Assembly (NCBI GenBank): GCA_963829955.1
Contig: CAWHKS010000016.1
Coordinates: 1-64,000 of the forward strand
Length of the DNA stretch: 64,000 nt
Direction: 5' to 3'
From: DASTFY01 sp963829955
GTDB taxonomy: Bacteria > Actinomycetota > Acidimicrobiia > Acidimicrobiales > Ilumatobacteraceae
Shown here: positions 28,565-36,640 of the stretch, in pieces
Position numbering within the stretch: position 1 is the first letter of the stretch
Layout: every line of letters starts with the position of its first letter
Program-made: the position numbers and the translations under genes
The notes under the pieces: generated by a model
What the model was told of the DNA's origin: nothing
Seen by the model: the letters and a program-made list of their open reading frames with translations, nothing else
The model's database searches: none

Positions 28565-28855
28565 CTAGGCGTGCTGTTCGAGGGCAATCGCGTCTCGTTC
28601 GGTAAGAACGGCGATGAGGCCCAACATCGCCAGTACGGTGCCGACCGCAGTCGCGGCCCGGGCCGGGTCGCCGGCACGTCCGATTCCGAGGATCGACCCG
28701 GCCGAGAAGATCGACAGGATGGACCCGCCGGAGCCGATCGAGAGGATCGACCCCGCCGATCCGATGGACAGGAGCGAGCCGGCGGAGAACGCCGAGCCGA
28801 AGGAGGCGGCTGAACCGACGAGGTGGCGGAGAGCGCGGAGCCGACGGACCGCCAC
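28565..28855 (-). CDS. Gly/Ser repeat membrane protein of unknown function
   Basis: About 96 residues from GTG 28855. The middle is a tandem nine-residue repeat of the form S-x-G-S-I-L-S-I-(G/F): SAGSLLSIG, SAGSILSIG, SGGSILSIF, SAGSILGIG. A C-terminal hydrophobic helix (AVGTVLAMLGLIAVL) follows and the N-terminus is arginine-rich. The frame is open upstream (PPPAGRRLPGLRALV), so an earlier start is possible. Such repeats would give a small, flexible, hydrophobic segment. I know similar sequences only as uncharacterised actinobacterial proteins. Confidence 0.55.
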   Translation of the reverse strand: MAVRRLRALRHLVGSAASFGSAFSAGSLLSIGSAGSILSIGSGGSILSIFSAGSILGIGRAGDPARAATAVGTVLAMLGLIAVLTERDAIALEQHA

Positions 28856-28960
28856 GAGAGCACGGAGGCCCGGGAGCCGACGACCAGCGGGAGGTGGCCA
28901 CTGACTGACGACGGTAGCGTCCCCGCCAACCTGGCCCGTCGCCGCCGCGGCCCTGCGACG

Positions 28961-29374
28961 TCAGTCATCGTGGCCCGGACGCTGACGATCCCGTTTGAGG
29001 CTGGAGCGGCGGCGCTTGTCGTCGAGGCGCTCGGCTCGGGCCGCCCTCGACGGTCGGGTCCGGTGACGAGGCGGCCGGGGGCGAGAGGCACCGTCCAACC
29101 GGGCGGCCAGGCGCTCCCACGCCAGCTGGCGGTTGCGCCACTGCGAGCGGGTGTCCAACGACCGCGCCGTCACCTTCGCGCCGAGCGCGGCGACCAGCCG
29201 GTCGGTGTCCGCCTCGGACAGCCCAGCATCGGGTAGGTAGACGGTCACCGTCACGGCGGTGTCGCTCGTGTTGGCGTGCTGGCCACCCGGGCCACCGCTG
29301 CGGCTGACGTGCCACGTCACCGCGGCAGGGTCGATCCGCAGCCCTTCCGGCGTCCTCAGCTCACCCAGCGTCAC
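28961..29374 (-). CDS. arfB: ArfB/YaeJ-like peptidyl-tRNA hydrolase (release-factor-like)
   Basis: 137 residues with the class I release-factor GGQ motif in RSGGPGGQHANTSDTAVTV and a basic C-terminal tail (RRRSSLKRDRQRPGHDD) like that used by ArfB to enter the empty mRNA channel of stalled ribosomes. There is no codon-recognition domain, which distinguishes it from RF1/RF2. It releases nascent chains from ribosomes lacking a stop codon. It appears intact. It may be chromosomal cargo of the island or a displaced core gene. Confidence 0.85.
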   Translation of the reverse strand: MTLGELRTPEGLRIDPAAVTWHVSRSGGPGGQHANTSDTAVTVTVYLPDAGLSEADTDRLVAALGAKVTARSLDTRSQWRNRQLAWERLAARLDGASRPRPPRHRTRPSRAARAERLDDKRRRSSLKRDRQRPGHDD

Positions 29375-29515
29375 CGCGTCGTGTTCACCTCGCTGTTGGT
29401 TGGATCAGTACCTGCACCGAGCGCCGACGCGCACCGGAGGTGTTCGTCATCCCGCTGTGCCAGGGAAGCGCGTCACGAACCAGCAAGCGCGTCGGGACGA
29501 CCACACCGACGAGTG

Positions 29516-29728
29516 TTATCGCGGGTTTGGTGCGGGCGTCGTCGTGGTGAAGCGAACAACGCAAGCGTCTAAATCAAGCCGTGCGAGGCGATCGAAGCCC
29601 CACGTGGTGACGCCGGGCCGGTCCACCTCTGCGACGACTCGCGCTGTGAGGTCGCCGAGTGCTCGCCGCAGAAGGCCGTACTCGAGCGTGGCGACCCTGT
29701 CCCCGAACGCCGGGTTGCGGATGCGCAT
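29516..29728 (-). CDS. Small hypothetical protein beside the integrase
   Basis: 70 residues from ATG 29728 (MRIRNPAFGDRVATLEYGLL). It looks like a real small alpha/beta protein (LTARVVAEVDRPGVTTWGFD then LARLDLDACVVRF). No family recognised. It follows the integrase gene on the same strand after 39 bases and could be a remnant of a relaxase-linked or excisionase-type gene. This is a guess. Confidence 0.4.
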   Translation of the reverse strand: MRIRNPAFGDRVATLEYGLLRRALGDLTARVVAEVDRPGVTTWGFDRLARLDLDACVVRFTTTTPAPNPR

Positions 29729-29767
29729 TGAAGCCAGTTTGGGGCTGCTCGACGACGTGCGGACTGG

Positions 29768-30905
29768 TCATGGGTGGAGAATTCGGGCAAGGAGGTTGGC
29801 GGCGTCGCGGTCGGCGCCGGGCATGGCGTGGGCGTAGATGTTGACGGTGGTGGAGGTGCGGGCGTGGCAGAGCCGTTCGGAGACCACGGGGACGGGGACT
29901 CCGGCGGCGAGCATGGTGGTGGCCATGAAGTGGCGCAGGTCGTGCAGCCGGAAGTGGGCCAGTCCGGCTCGTTGCCGGTAGGCTGATGAACCGTTTGGTG
30001 ACTCGGTTCGGTGGCCACGGGTCGTCGCCCGTCGGGGTCGTCGCTGAACACGAAGCCGATCGCTGACGACCCGTCGGCAGCCGGGTATCGCGCCCGGTCG
30101 ACGGTGGGTGGCGAGCAGCTCGACGGTGGCGGGGTCGAGGGCGACGCGGTAGGTGCGGCGGTTCTTGGTCGGTCGCAACACCGGCCCAGTTGGCCCTTCG
30201 ACCAGGGCCCGGGAGAAGCCGATGGCGGCGTGGGCGAGGTCGACGTCGCACCAGCGAAGGGCCAGGAGCTGGCTGCGGCGCGCTCCGGTGGTCACGGCAA
30301 GATGGAGGTAGGTGAAGAACGCGACGTCGTCTCGGCGCACGATGTCGAGGAGGCGGCGGACCTGCTCGACCGAGGGCGGCCGGATGTCGGCTGGTTCGAC
30401 CCGTGGCGGTGAGGCCAGCGCGGCCGGGTTGAGCCAGATCCACTCCCAGCGCACCGCTTGAGTCAAAGCCCGGTGCAGCACGACGTGGACCCGATGCACG
30501 GTTCCCGGTGCGCAGGGGTCGGCCGTGCTGGCCGCCTCGGCGTAGCGAGATGGGCGTAGAGGTCGTCGATGTCCACCGTGGTCAACTTGGTGACCGGGAT
30601 GATGACCGAGATGCGGGATGAGGTGGCAGCGCAACAGGCTGCGAGTCTCTCGAATCGTCGACGCCGACCAGCTCGGGCGACGCCGCCGCGAACCACCGCT
30701 CGAACAGCTCGGCCGATCGTCCCGGCGTGGATCCGAGCGGCGCGGGCTTCCTCGACGAGCGCCTGAAGCTGCTGGGCGGCGTGGCGGCGGCTGCCATGGA
30801 CCGTGCGGGTGACCCAGCGTTCCTTGCCGGTGTCGGGGTGTCGACGCCGAGGTAGACCCGCAGCTCCCAGCTGTCGCCACCACGGTGCCGCATCGATCCG
30901 GTCAT
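29768..30905 (-). pseudogene. Tyrosine recombinase (integrase) next to tRNA-Gly, frame-shifted
   Basis: ATG 30905 (MTGSMRHRGGDSWELRVYLG) opens an AP2-like arm-binding N-terminus. Then, in other frames, come TGKERWVTRTVHGSRRHAAQ, the SAM-like core-binding domain and the catalytic domain: Arg I in TTGARRSQLLALRW, HxxR in FRLHDLRHFMATTM and the nucleophile Tyr in TSTTVNIYAHAM. At least four or five frame changes are needed (for example ERLCHAR intact, but FSDDPDGRRPVATE is in another frame). The gene lies 135 bases from the 3' end of tRNA-Gly, pointing away, as in many integrative elements. Excision by this copy is unlikely. Confidence 0.85.
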
Positions 30906-31040
30906 GTCCGTCGAACGTGAGGCCTGCCAACGTCGAACGTAGGCCAGCCATGGTCAAACCATGGGCGAGCCATGGGCAACTCACACCGCTGTCGATCCGC
31001 GCCCGCTCAAGGAACGACCCTGCTCAGCGACAGGATCGTT

Positions 31041-31116
31041 TGGAGCGGACGACGGGATTCGAACCCGCGACCCTCACCTTGGCAAGGTGATGCTCTACCA
31101 GCTGAGCCACGTCCAC
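31041..31116 (-). tRNA. tRNA-Gly (anticodon GCC)
   Basis: 76 bases including encoded CCA. The acceptor stem gtggacg pairs with cgtccgc (one G-U), the D-arm is ggctcagctggtagagc, the anticodon arm is cacc-ttgccaa-ggtg with anticodon GCC, and the T-arm is gcgggttcgaatcccgt. It is intact and serves as the attachment site of the island: its 3' 48-50 bp are repeated at 17055 and 9513. Confidence 0.96.
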
Positions 31117-31163
31117 GTTGAGAGCGACAGGATAGCAAGGCGACCTTTCGATCCTCCAGGGAG

Positions 31164-31391
31164 TCAGGAACCGGGCTTAGGCCGGAGATCTACCCGCAGC
31201 ACGAGCACCCCGTCCTCGAGTTGTGCATCGGCGTCGCCGATGATGGCGAAGTCCAGGTAGTCGTCCTGCGCCTGCTGGATGAAGCGTTGCCGCTCCTCCC
31301 CCGCCACCGGGGGGAGGGGGCGGCGCTTCACTGCCGCCGCGCGGTCCTGGAACCGCTTGATCATGGCGTCGACGTCGAGGGAGTCAGCCAT
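31164..31391 (-). CDS. Small conserved hypothetical protein
   Basis: 75 residues: a helical N-terminus (VDAMIKRFQDRAAAVKRRPL), a Pro/Val linker (PPVAGEERQRFIQQAQDDYL) and two beta strands (DFAIIGDADAQLEDGVLVL). No signal peptide. Its ATG lies inside the end of the upstream membrane protein gene (8-base overlap), so they are co-translated. Function unknown. Confidence 0.65.
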   Translation of the reverse strand: MADSLDVDAMIKRFQDRAAAVKRRPLPPVAGEERQRFIQQAQDDYLDFAIIGDADAQLEDGVLVLRVDLRPKPGS

Positions 31392-31842
31392 CGTCGGGGA
31401 GGCTAGCGGCGCCTGCGGCGGGCACCAGAGCCGGCGAGACCGGAGCGGCCACGGGCTCGGGGGCGGCCTCCGATGCGGCGGCGAGGCGGCGGCGGCCGGA
31501 GCGGGAGCCGAGCTCCTGGAGGCCCCGCAAAGCGCGGGGCACGGGCCGGGTCGCCCGCCAGAAGAGCACGGTGACGATCAGCACAGCGAGGGCGACAGCG
31601 CACAGGCCAATGACGATGCGGCGGATCCGCCGGTCAGCCGCCGGATCGCCCACCACCGTCGACGCGTCGTCGCCGGCGTCGACCTGGTCCGGCGCAGGGG
31701 TCGAAGCGGGACCGGTGACGGCGGTGGTGACCGTGGTCTCGACCTGCGCCGGCAGTGCCGCGGCACCGGCCTCCGACGGCGAAAGGGACAGCAGCGCGCC
31801 CATCACGACGCCGACCATTGCTGCCCTGCCTGCCCTGCTCAT
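31384..31842 (-). CDS. Secreted or membrane protein of unknown function
   Basis: 152 residues from ATG 31842 (MSRAGRAAMVGVVMGALLSL), a signal-peptide-like start ending near AGAAALPA. A low-complexity Thr/Ala/Pro linker follows, then a single membrane helix (IVIGLCAVALAVLIVTVLFW) and a basic, Ala/Pro-rich cytosolic tail. The topology suggests a short extracytoplasmic region and a cytosolic C-terminus. It sits between the Fpg/Nei glycosylase gene and the 75-residue gene, all on the minus strand and closely spaced. Confidence 0.6.
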   Translation of the reverse strand: MSRAGRAAMVGVVMGALLSLSPSEAGAAALPAQVETTVTTAVTGPASTPAPDQVDAGDDASTVVGDPAADRRIRRIVIGLCAVALAVLIVTVLFWRATRPVPRALRGLQELGSRSGRRRLAAASEAAPEPVAAPVSPALVPAAGAASLPDDG

Positions 31843-31870
31843 GCGCCGGGCAGTCTCGCACGCCGCGACT

Positions 31871-32650
31871 TCATCGCTGATGCGCAGGGCAGGAGTACGT
31901 GGTCCGGCCACCGATGGTGCGCCGGTCGAGCGGCGAGCCGTCCCGGGGGCACATGGCGCCCCGCTGACGGGCGAGCTGCAGATCGCCCATGTGGCTGCCG
32001 CCTCGCCGCATCAGCTGGGGCAGGGTCCGCCGGATCACCCGGTGGAGCGCCGCCACCTCGTCGGCGGCGAGGGTGCCGGCCGGGCGGGCAGGATCGATCC
32101 CGGCCCGCCACAGCACCTCGTCGGCCAGCAGGTTGCCGATGCCGGCCACTCGCCCCTGGTCGAGCAGCGCGGCCTTGACGGGCGCCCGCCCGCCGTCGAG
32201 CGCGGCGGCGACCTGACGGCGGGTGATCGAGAGCGCGTCCGGTCCGAGCGCGGCCTCGTTCGGCCACAGCTCCACCCCGCCCAGCCGGCGGGCGTCGTCC
32301 ACCGCGAGCGACCCACCCTCCACGAACGACAGCCCGAAGCGACGCCAGCCCGGTTCCATCCGCTCGGGGCCGTACTCCAGCTCCGCCACCGGCGCCTCGC
32401 CGTCGACCAGCAGCCGCCCCGTCATGCCGAAGCGCAGGCCGAGCACCGGCCCGTCGGTGTCGACCATCAGCAGCTTGCCCCGCCGGCGGACCCCCGCCAC
32501 TCGCTGGCCCGTGAGGGCGGCGATCACCTCCGCCGGCGTCAACCCCCGCTTCAGATACCAGTCGTCGGGCGCTTCGACGGCTCGGATCGTCCTCCCGGTC
32601 AGCGGCTCGGCGGCGCGGCGGTAGCGCTCCACCTCGAGGATCTCGGGCAC
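31871..32650 (-). CDS. Fpg/Nei-family DNA glycosylase
   Basis: 259 residues from GTG 32650, chosen because it places the catalytic Pro2 and Glu3 (V-PEILEVERYR) at the N-terminus. It excises oxidised bases and cleaves the backbone by beta/delta elimination. Other features are the helix-two-turn-helix (QGRVAGIGNLLADEVLWRAG) and a C-terminal zinc-finger-like segment. The latter reads CPRDGSPLDRRTIGGRTTYS then CPAHQ, with only two of the four usual cysteines; Asp and His stand at the others. It is divergent from the next gene with only 10 bases between the starts. Confidence 0.88.
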   Translation of the reverse strand: MPEILEVERYRRAAEPLTGRTIRAVEAPDDWYLKRGLTPAEVIAALTGQRVAGVRRRGKLLMVDTDGPVLGLRFGMTGRLLVDGEAPVAELEYGPERMEPGWRRFGLSFVEGGSLAVDDARRLGGVELWPNEAALGPDALSITRRQVAAALDGGRAPVKAALLDQGRVAGIGNLLADEVLWRAGIDPARPAGTLAADEVAALHRVIRRTLPQLMRRGGSHMGDLQLARQRGAMCPRDGSPLDRRTIGGRTTYSCPAHQR

Positions 32651-32660
32651 GCCGGCGAGC

Positions 32661-33080
32661 ATGCCAGACTGCCCGCCAGTGTGGTCCTGGGCGCTCCTGA
32701 TCCTCTTCCTCGGCGGCTGCGTGTTGCTGATGTGGCTGTCCAGGCGCATCGAGCCCCACTGGGTCAGCAAGGACGGGCAGCAGTTCACCTGCCGGGTCGC
32801 CGAGCTGCACTCGGAGCGGGGTGAGATCGGTTCGTGGGACCAGGCCCGCGTGGCCGTCAACGGCGATGACGGACTGACAGTGGCCGTGAAGCCCAAGCTG
32901 TTCCGCATGCCGGGGTCGCGCGCCCCGATCCGCATGCTCCGTGTGGAGGGCCGGACCGACTCGGACCGGTCCGGCCTCGTCGTCTACCTCCTGTCGGGCG
33001 AGGAGCAGATGGCGCTGCGGGTGCCCAAGAAGTCCCGGGCGGTGACCATCCTGGACGATCTCGCCGCCCACACGGGCTGA
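32661..33080 (+). CDS. Small membrane-anchored protein of unknown function
   Basis: 139 residues: one N-terminal helix (WSWALLILFLGGCVLLMWLS), then a soluble beta-rich domain (QQFTCRVAELHSERGEIGSW to SRAVTILDDLAAHTG). It resembles the small DUF2550-like group of actinobacterial membrane proteins, but I am not sure of this. Its start is 10 bases from the start of the divergent glycosylase gene. Confidence 0.6.
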   Translation: MPDCPPVWSWALLILFLGGCVLLMWLSRRIEPHWVSKDGQQFTCRVAELHSERGEIGSWDQARVAVNGDDGLTVAVKPKLFRMPGSRAPIRMLRVEGRTDSDRSGLVVYLLSGEEQMALRVPKKSRAVTILDDLAAHTG

Positions 33081-33101
33081 GCGACCGTCCCGCCGCCTCG
33101 A

Positions 33102-34286
33102 CTAGCCGAGCGCCTGCGCGAAGTCGGCCCGTACGTCATCGACGTGCTCCAGCCCGGCCGAGATCCGGATCAGTCCAGGCCCGATGCCGGCCGCCTCCAG
33201 CTCCTCGTCGGTGAGCCCGACGTGGGTCGAGTTGGCGGGGCTGGACACCAGCGTCTCCGGCCCACCGAGGGTGGCGGCCATGCGGGCAAGACGCAGTGAC
33301 TCCACGAACGCCTTGCCGGCGGCGCGCCCACCACGCAGGTCGATGGCCAGGATGCCGCCACCGAGCGCCATCTGGCGCTTGGCCAGGTCGTGCTGCGGGT
33401 GCGACGGGAGGTGCGGGTAGCGGACGCCGGCGACGGCCGGATGCGACTCGAACCACTCGGCCAGCTGGAGGGCGGAGGCGCTCTGGCGCTCGACGCGCAC
33501 GGCCAGCGTGCGGATGCCCCGCAGCCCGTTCATGGCGTCGAACGGCGACGCGCACGCGCCGTGCAGCACGGAGTACGCCCAGACAGCGTCGAGCACGTCG
33601 GCGGCGCCGGTGACGATGCCGAGAGTGGCGTCGTTGTGCCCGGCGATGCCCTTGGTGGCCGAGTGCAGGACGAGGTCGACCCCGTGGTCGTGCGGGCGTT
33701 GCACGATGGGCGTGGCGAAGGTGGAGTCGACGGCGGTGAACGGACCCGTGATGGCGCCCAACTCGTCCAGATCGGTGAGCGCCAGCTGCGGGTTGGCCGG
33801 CGTCTCGGCCACGACGAGCATGGTGCGCCCCGGCCGCACGGCATTCGCCAGCGCGCCGGGCTCCGTGGCGTCGACGAACGTGACGTCGATGCCGAAGCGC
33901 GGGCAGACACCCTGCAGGAAGAGCTGGGTGCCGGAGTAGATGTGCCGCTGCGCGACAACGTGGTCGCCGCTTGAGCACAGGGCCATCACCACCGTGGCCA
34001 CAGCGCCCATGCCCGACGCGAAGGCCAGGCCGGACTCAGCGCCCTCCAACTCGGCCACCGCCTCCTCGAATGCACTGACCGTGGGGTTGGCGTAGCGCCC
34101 ATAGAAGCGCTCCGCCCGCGCCGCGGTGGCCATCTGCCGGTGCTCCTCGAGGCTGTCCACCTGCCAGACCGCGCTGGCGTGCAACACTGAGCCGAGGGCG
34201 CGGCCGGCGTGGGAGCGGCCGGCGGTGATGGCGACGGTGTCCGGCTGGGCGGGCGGCGCGGCCGTTGGCTGTTCGTTGTCGGTCAT
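33102..34286 (-). CDS. metZ: Trans-sulfuration enzyme (O-acyl-homoserine sulfhydrylase / methionine gamma-lyase family)
   Basis: 394 residues from ATG 34286. A Cys/Met-metabolism PLP enzyme: RFYGRYANPTVSAFEEAVAE, the PLP-binding Lys in LHSATKGIAGHNDATLGIV and a C-terminal ISAGLEHVDDV. With metX immediately upstream (ATGA overlap) it most likely converts O-acetyl- or O-succinylhomoserine to homocysteine using sulfide. A gamma-lyase role is the alternative. Expression is presumably controlled by the SAM riboswitch before metX. Confidence 0.85.
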   Translation of the reverse strand: MTDNEQPTAAPPAQPDTVAITAGRSHAGRALGSVLHASAVWQVDSLEEHRQMATAARAERFYGRYANPTVSAFEEAVAELEGAESGLAFASGMGAVATVVMALCSSGDHVVAQRHIYSGTQLFLQGVCPRFGIDVTFVDATEPGALANAVRPGRTMLVVAETPANPQLALTDLDELGAITGPFTAVDSTFATPIVQRPHDHGVDLVLHSATKGIAGHNDATLGIVTGAADVLDAVWAYSVLHGACASPFDAMNGLRGIRTLAVRVERQSASALQLAEWFESHPAVAGVRYPHLPSHPQHDLAKRQMALGGGILAIDLRGGRAAGKAFVESLRLARMAATLGGPETLVSSPANSTHVGLTDEELEAAGIGPGLIRISAGLEHVDDVRADFAQALG

Positions 34287-35470
34287 GGTCTCTTGGCCAC
34301 CTCGTCGAGGAAGAAGCCGATCGGCTCGGCCACCTGGTCCAGGTTGATGAGGAACGCGTCGTGCCCGTGGGGCGAGTCGATCTCGATGAGCTCGGTCGGG
34401 GTGCCGTGCCGGGCCAGCAAATGGTGGATCTGGCGCTGCTGGTAGATGGGGTAGAGCATGTCGCTGCTGATGCCCAGCACCAGCGTGGGCACGCGGATGC
34501 GGGCCATCGCCGCCTCGAGCCCGCCGCGACCCGTGCCGACGTCGTGGAGATCCATGGCCTTGCCGATCACCAGGTAGCTGTTGGCGTCGAAGCGCCGGAC
34601 CAACTTGACGCCATGGTGGTCGAGGTAGCGCTCGACCTCGAAGCGCTGCCAGAGCCCGGGCTCCTCGCGATCGCCGACAACGTCCACGGGTGCCAGGTCG
34701 CGGCCGAAGCGATCGGTGAAGGCGTTGTCGGACCGGAACGTCACCTGCGCCACCATGCGGGCGATGGCCAGGCCCTCGTGCGGGCCGGCCCCCGGCTCGG
34801 CGTCGTAGTAGTCGCCACCGCGCCAGCGGGGATCCAGCCTGATGGACCGGCGGCCGATGGCTCCCCAGGCGATCTGCTGCGCCGTCGCCTGCGCGCAGCT
34901 GGCGATGGCAACGAGGGACCGCACCCGCTCGGGATATGTGATGCCCCATTCCAGGACCTGCATGCCACCCATCGAGCCACCCAGCACCGACAGCCACTGC
35001 TCCACACCCAGATGGTCGGCGAGACGGGCCTGCACCCGCACGATGTCCCGGATGGTGACGACCGGGAAGCGGGAGCCGTAGGGCTGGTCCGTGCCCGGCT
35101 CGATCGAGGCCGGTCCGGTCGAGCCTTGGCAGCCCCCGAGCACGTTCGCGCAGACGACGAAGTAGCGGTCGGTGTCGATGGCCAGGCCGGGACCGACCAC
35201 TCCCTCCCACCAGCCGGGCGTGGGATGGCCGCGGCCGGCGGGGCCGGCCAAGTGGCTGTCACCGGTCCACGCATGGCACACGAGGAGCGCGTTGGAGGCG
35301 GCCGCGTCCAGTTCGCCCCACGTCTCGTAGGCGATCACGACGTCCGAGAGCCGGCCACCGTGGTCGAGCGCGAACGGGCGGTCGGCCGCCACGGTCAGGA
35401 ACTGCCGCCGGCCAGGATCGTCACCCGGCTGCCAAGCGCCACTGGCCGGGTAGGGCGCCGCTGGGATCAC
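34283..35470 (-). CDS. metX: Homoserine O-acetyltransferase
   Basis: 395 residues of the alpha/beta-hydrolase fold. Catalytic Ser166 lies in LGGSMGGMQ, the acid and His in IEIDSPHGHDAFLI, and the substrate motif is NVLGGCQGSTGP. It activates homoserine for methionine synthesis. It starts with GTG 35470 behind a strong Shine-Dalgarno (gagaggagg). Its stop overlaps the start of the sulfhydrylase gene. A SAM riboswitch lies 57 bases upstream. Confidence 0.95.
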   Translation of the reverse strand: MIPAAPYPASGAWQPGDDPGRRQFLTVAADRPFALDHGGRLSDVVIAYETWGELDAAASNALLVCHAWTGDSHLAGPAGRGHPTPGWWEGVVGPGLAIDTDRYFVVCANVLGGCQGSTGPASIEPGTDQPYGSRFPVVTIRDIVRVQARLADHLGVEQWLSVLGGSMGGMQVLEWGITYPERVRSLVAIASCAQATAQQIAWGAIGRRSIRLDPRWRGGDYYDAEPGAGPHEGLAIARMVAQVTFRSDNAFTDRFGRDLAPVDVVGDREEPGLWQRFEVERYLDHHGVKLVRRFDANSYLVIGKAMDLHDVGTGRGGLEAAMARIRVPTLVLGISSDMLYPIYQQRQIHHLLARHGTPTELIEIDSPHGHDAFLINLDQVAEPIGFFLDEVAKRP

Positions 35471-35526
35471 GATCCTCCTCTCGTCGTGCTCGGTCCTCGT
35501 CCGTCGTGCGGACGTCGATGCTCACG

Positions 35527-35690
35527 GCACATCACGAGACGGAAGCGTTCGTTGCCGGGACCGCACTGGCGACCCGACCACATCTCCACCACCCGGCATA
35601 GGCCGACCGGCGGGAGGCACCTTGGGGCTTCCGACCCAGGTTGCCGGACCTCGTCCACCCGGGAGGTGGGCGAGGTCGCTCGTGATGCGC
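35527..35690 (-). promoter_or_regulatory. SAM riboswitch (S-box clan, probably SAM-IV) upstream of metX
   Basis: Read on the minus strand, the leader opens with gcgcatcacgagcgacctcg and has the S-box core gtccggcaacctggg and ccaaggtgcctcccg. The closing P1 stem is visible: gcgcatcacgag (35679-35690) pairs with ctcgtgatgtgc (35527-35538), with one G-U. The extra stems after the core and the actinobacterial host point to SAM-IV rather than SAM-I. High SAM should shut off metX-metZ. The ribosome-binding site is about 50 bases beyond P1, so translational control is plausible. Confidence 0.85.
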
Positions 35691-35708
35691 TCCCGGAAGG
35701 GTAGCAAC

Positions 35709-36566
35709 TCAGATGGCCGTGTCGCCCATCTGTAGATGGTGCTGCAGATCGACGACGCGGCCGAACTCCTCGAAGTCGACGAGCCGGTCCAGTTCGTCCC
35801 GCAGCGATCCGGCGGCGCGCAGGCTGGCCAGCGCATCACGCACCGCTTTGACCATGGCGAAGAGAGCCGACAGCGGCGAGACGATCAGCGTGAACCCGAG
35901 GTCGGCGAGCTCCTCCGGGGTGAGCAGCGGGGTCCGGCCGGTCTCGACCATGTTGGCGACGAGCGTGGTCCCTTGCAGCGCCTCCGCCACTGCCTCGAGT
36001 TCGGCGATCGACTCGGGCGCCTCCACGAACAGCGCGTCGACGCCGATGTCACGCGCCATCCGTGCGCGCTCCAACGCCTCGTCGAGACCCGCCGCGGCCC
36101 GGGCGTCCGTACGGGCCGTGACGTGGAGATGCGTGCGGTGCTCTACCGCGGCGCGCAGCTTGGCCAACCAGTCCTCGGCCGGTACGACCTGCTTGCCGGC
36201 CATGTGGCCGCAACGCTTGGGCCACACCTGGTCCTCGAGGAAGAGGCCAGAGGCGCCGGCCTGTTCCCAGAGCTCGACGGTGCGGGCAACGTTGAGCGAG
36301 TTGCCATAGCCGGTGTCGGCATCGACAACCACCGTCGTGCCGGGGCTGGCGGTGCACACCCGCGCCGCGACGGCGGCCATCTCGGACTGCGTGAGGTAAC
36401 CGACGTCCGGCAGGCCGAGCAGCGTCCCCGACACGCAGTAGCCGGAGAGGAACACGGTCTCGAAGCCCGCTTGGGAGGCCAGCCGCGCGCTGAGGGCGTC
36501 CCAGACGCCGGGCATGAGAACGCTCTCCCCCGCGGCGAGCTTCCGTCGCAGGTCATCCCCTGTCAT
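35709..36566 (-). CDS. Isocitrate lyase/PEP mutase-superfamily lyase
   Basis: 285 residues. TIM-barrel family features: PGVWDALSARLASQAGFE, the metal-site DADTGYGN, EDQVWPKRCGHMAGKQVV (catalytic Cys in K(R/K)CGH) and ARTDARAAAGLDEALERARM. Candidates are 2-methylisocitrate lyase, oxaloacetate decarboxylase or carboxyvinyl-phosphonate mutase; the motif set fits a methylisocitrate-lyase-like C-C lyase. Neighbours do not decide the matter. Confidence 0.85.
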   Translation of the reverse strand: MTGDDLRRKLAAGESVLMPGVWDALSARLASQAGFETVFLSGYCVSGTLLGLPDVGYLTQSEMAAVAARVCTASPGTTVVVDADTGYGNSLNVARTVELWEQAGASGLFLEDQVWPKRCGHMAGKQVVPAEDWLAKLRAAVEHRTHLHVTARTDARAAAGLDEALERARMARDIGVDALFVEAPESIAELEAVAEALQGTTLVANMVETGRTPLLTPEELADLGFTLIVSPLSALFAMVKAVRDALASLRAAGSLRDELDRLVDFEEFGRVVDLQHHLQMGDTAI

Positions 36567-36640
36567 CGTTCTGGGACGGTAGTTGAGGTACGCTGTTCAC
36601 CGGTTGGCGGGCGGAGTCGCACCGGAAGGATCCGGGGATC

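Noticed and set aside
8133..31116. Complete prophage
   Set aside because: No capsid, tail, portal or terminase genes were found; only an integrase remnant and IS elements.
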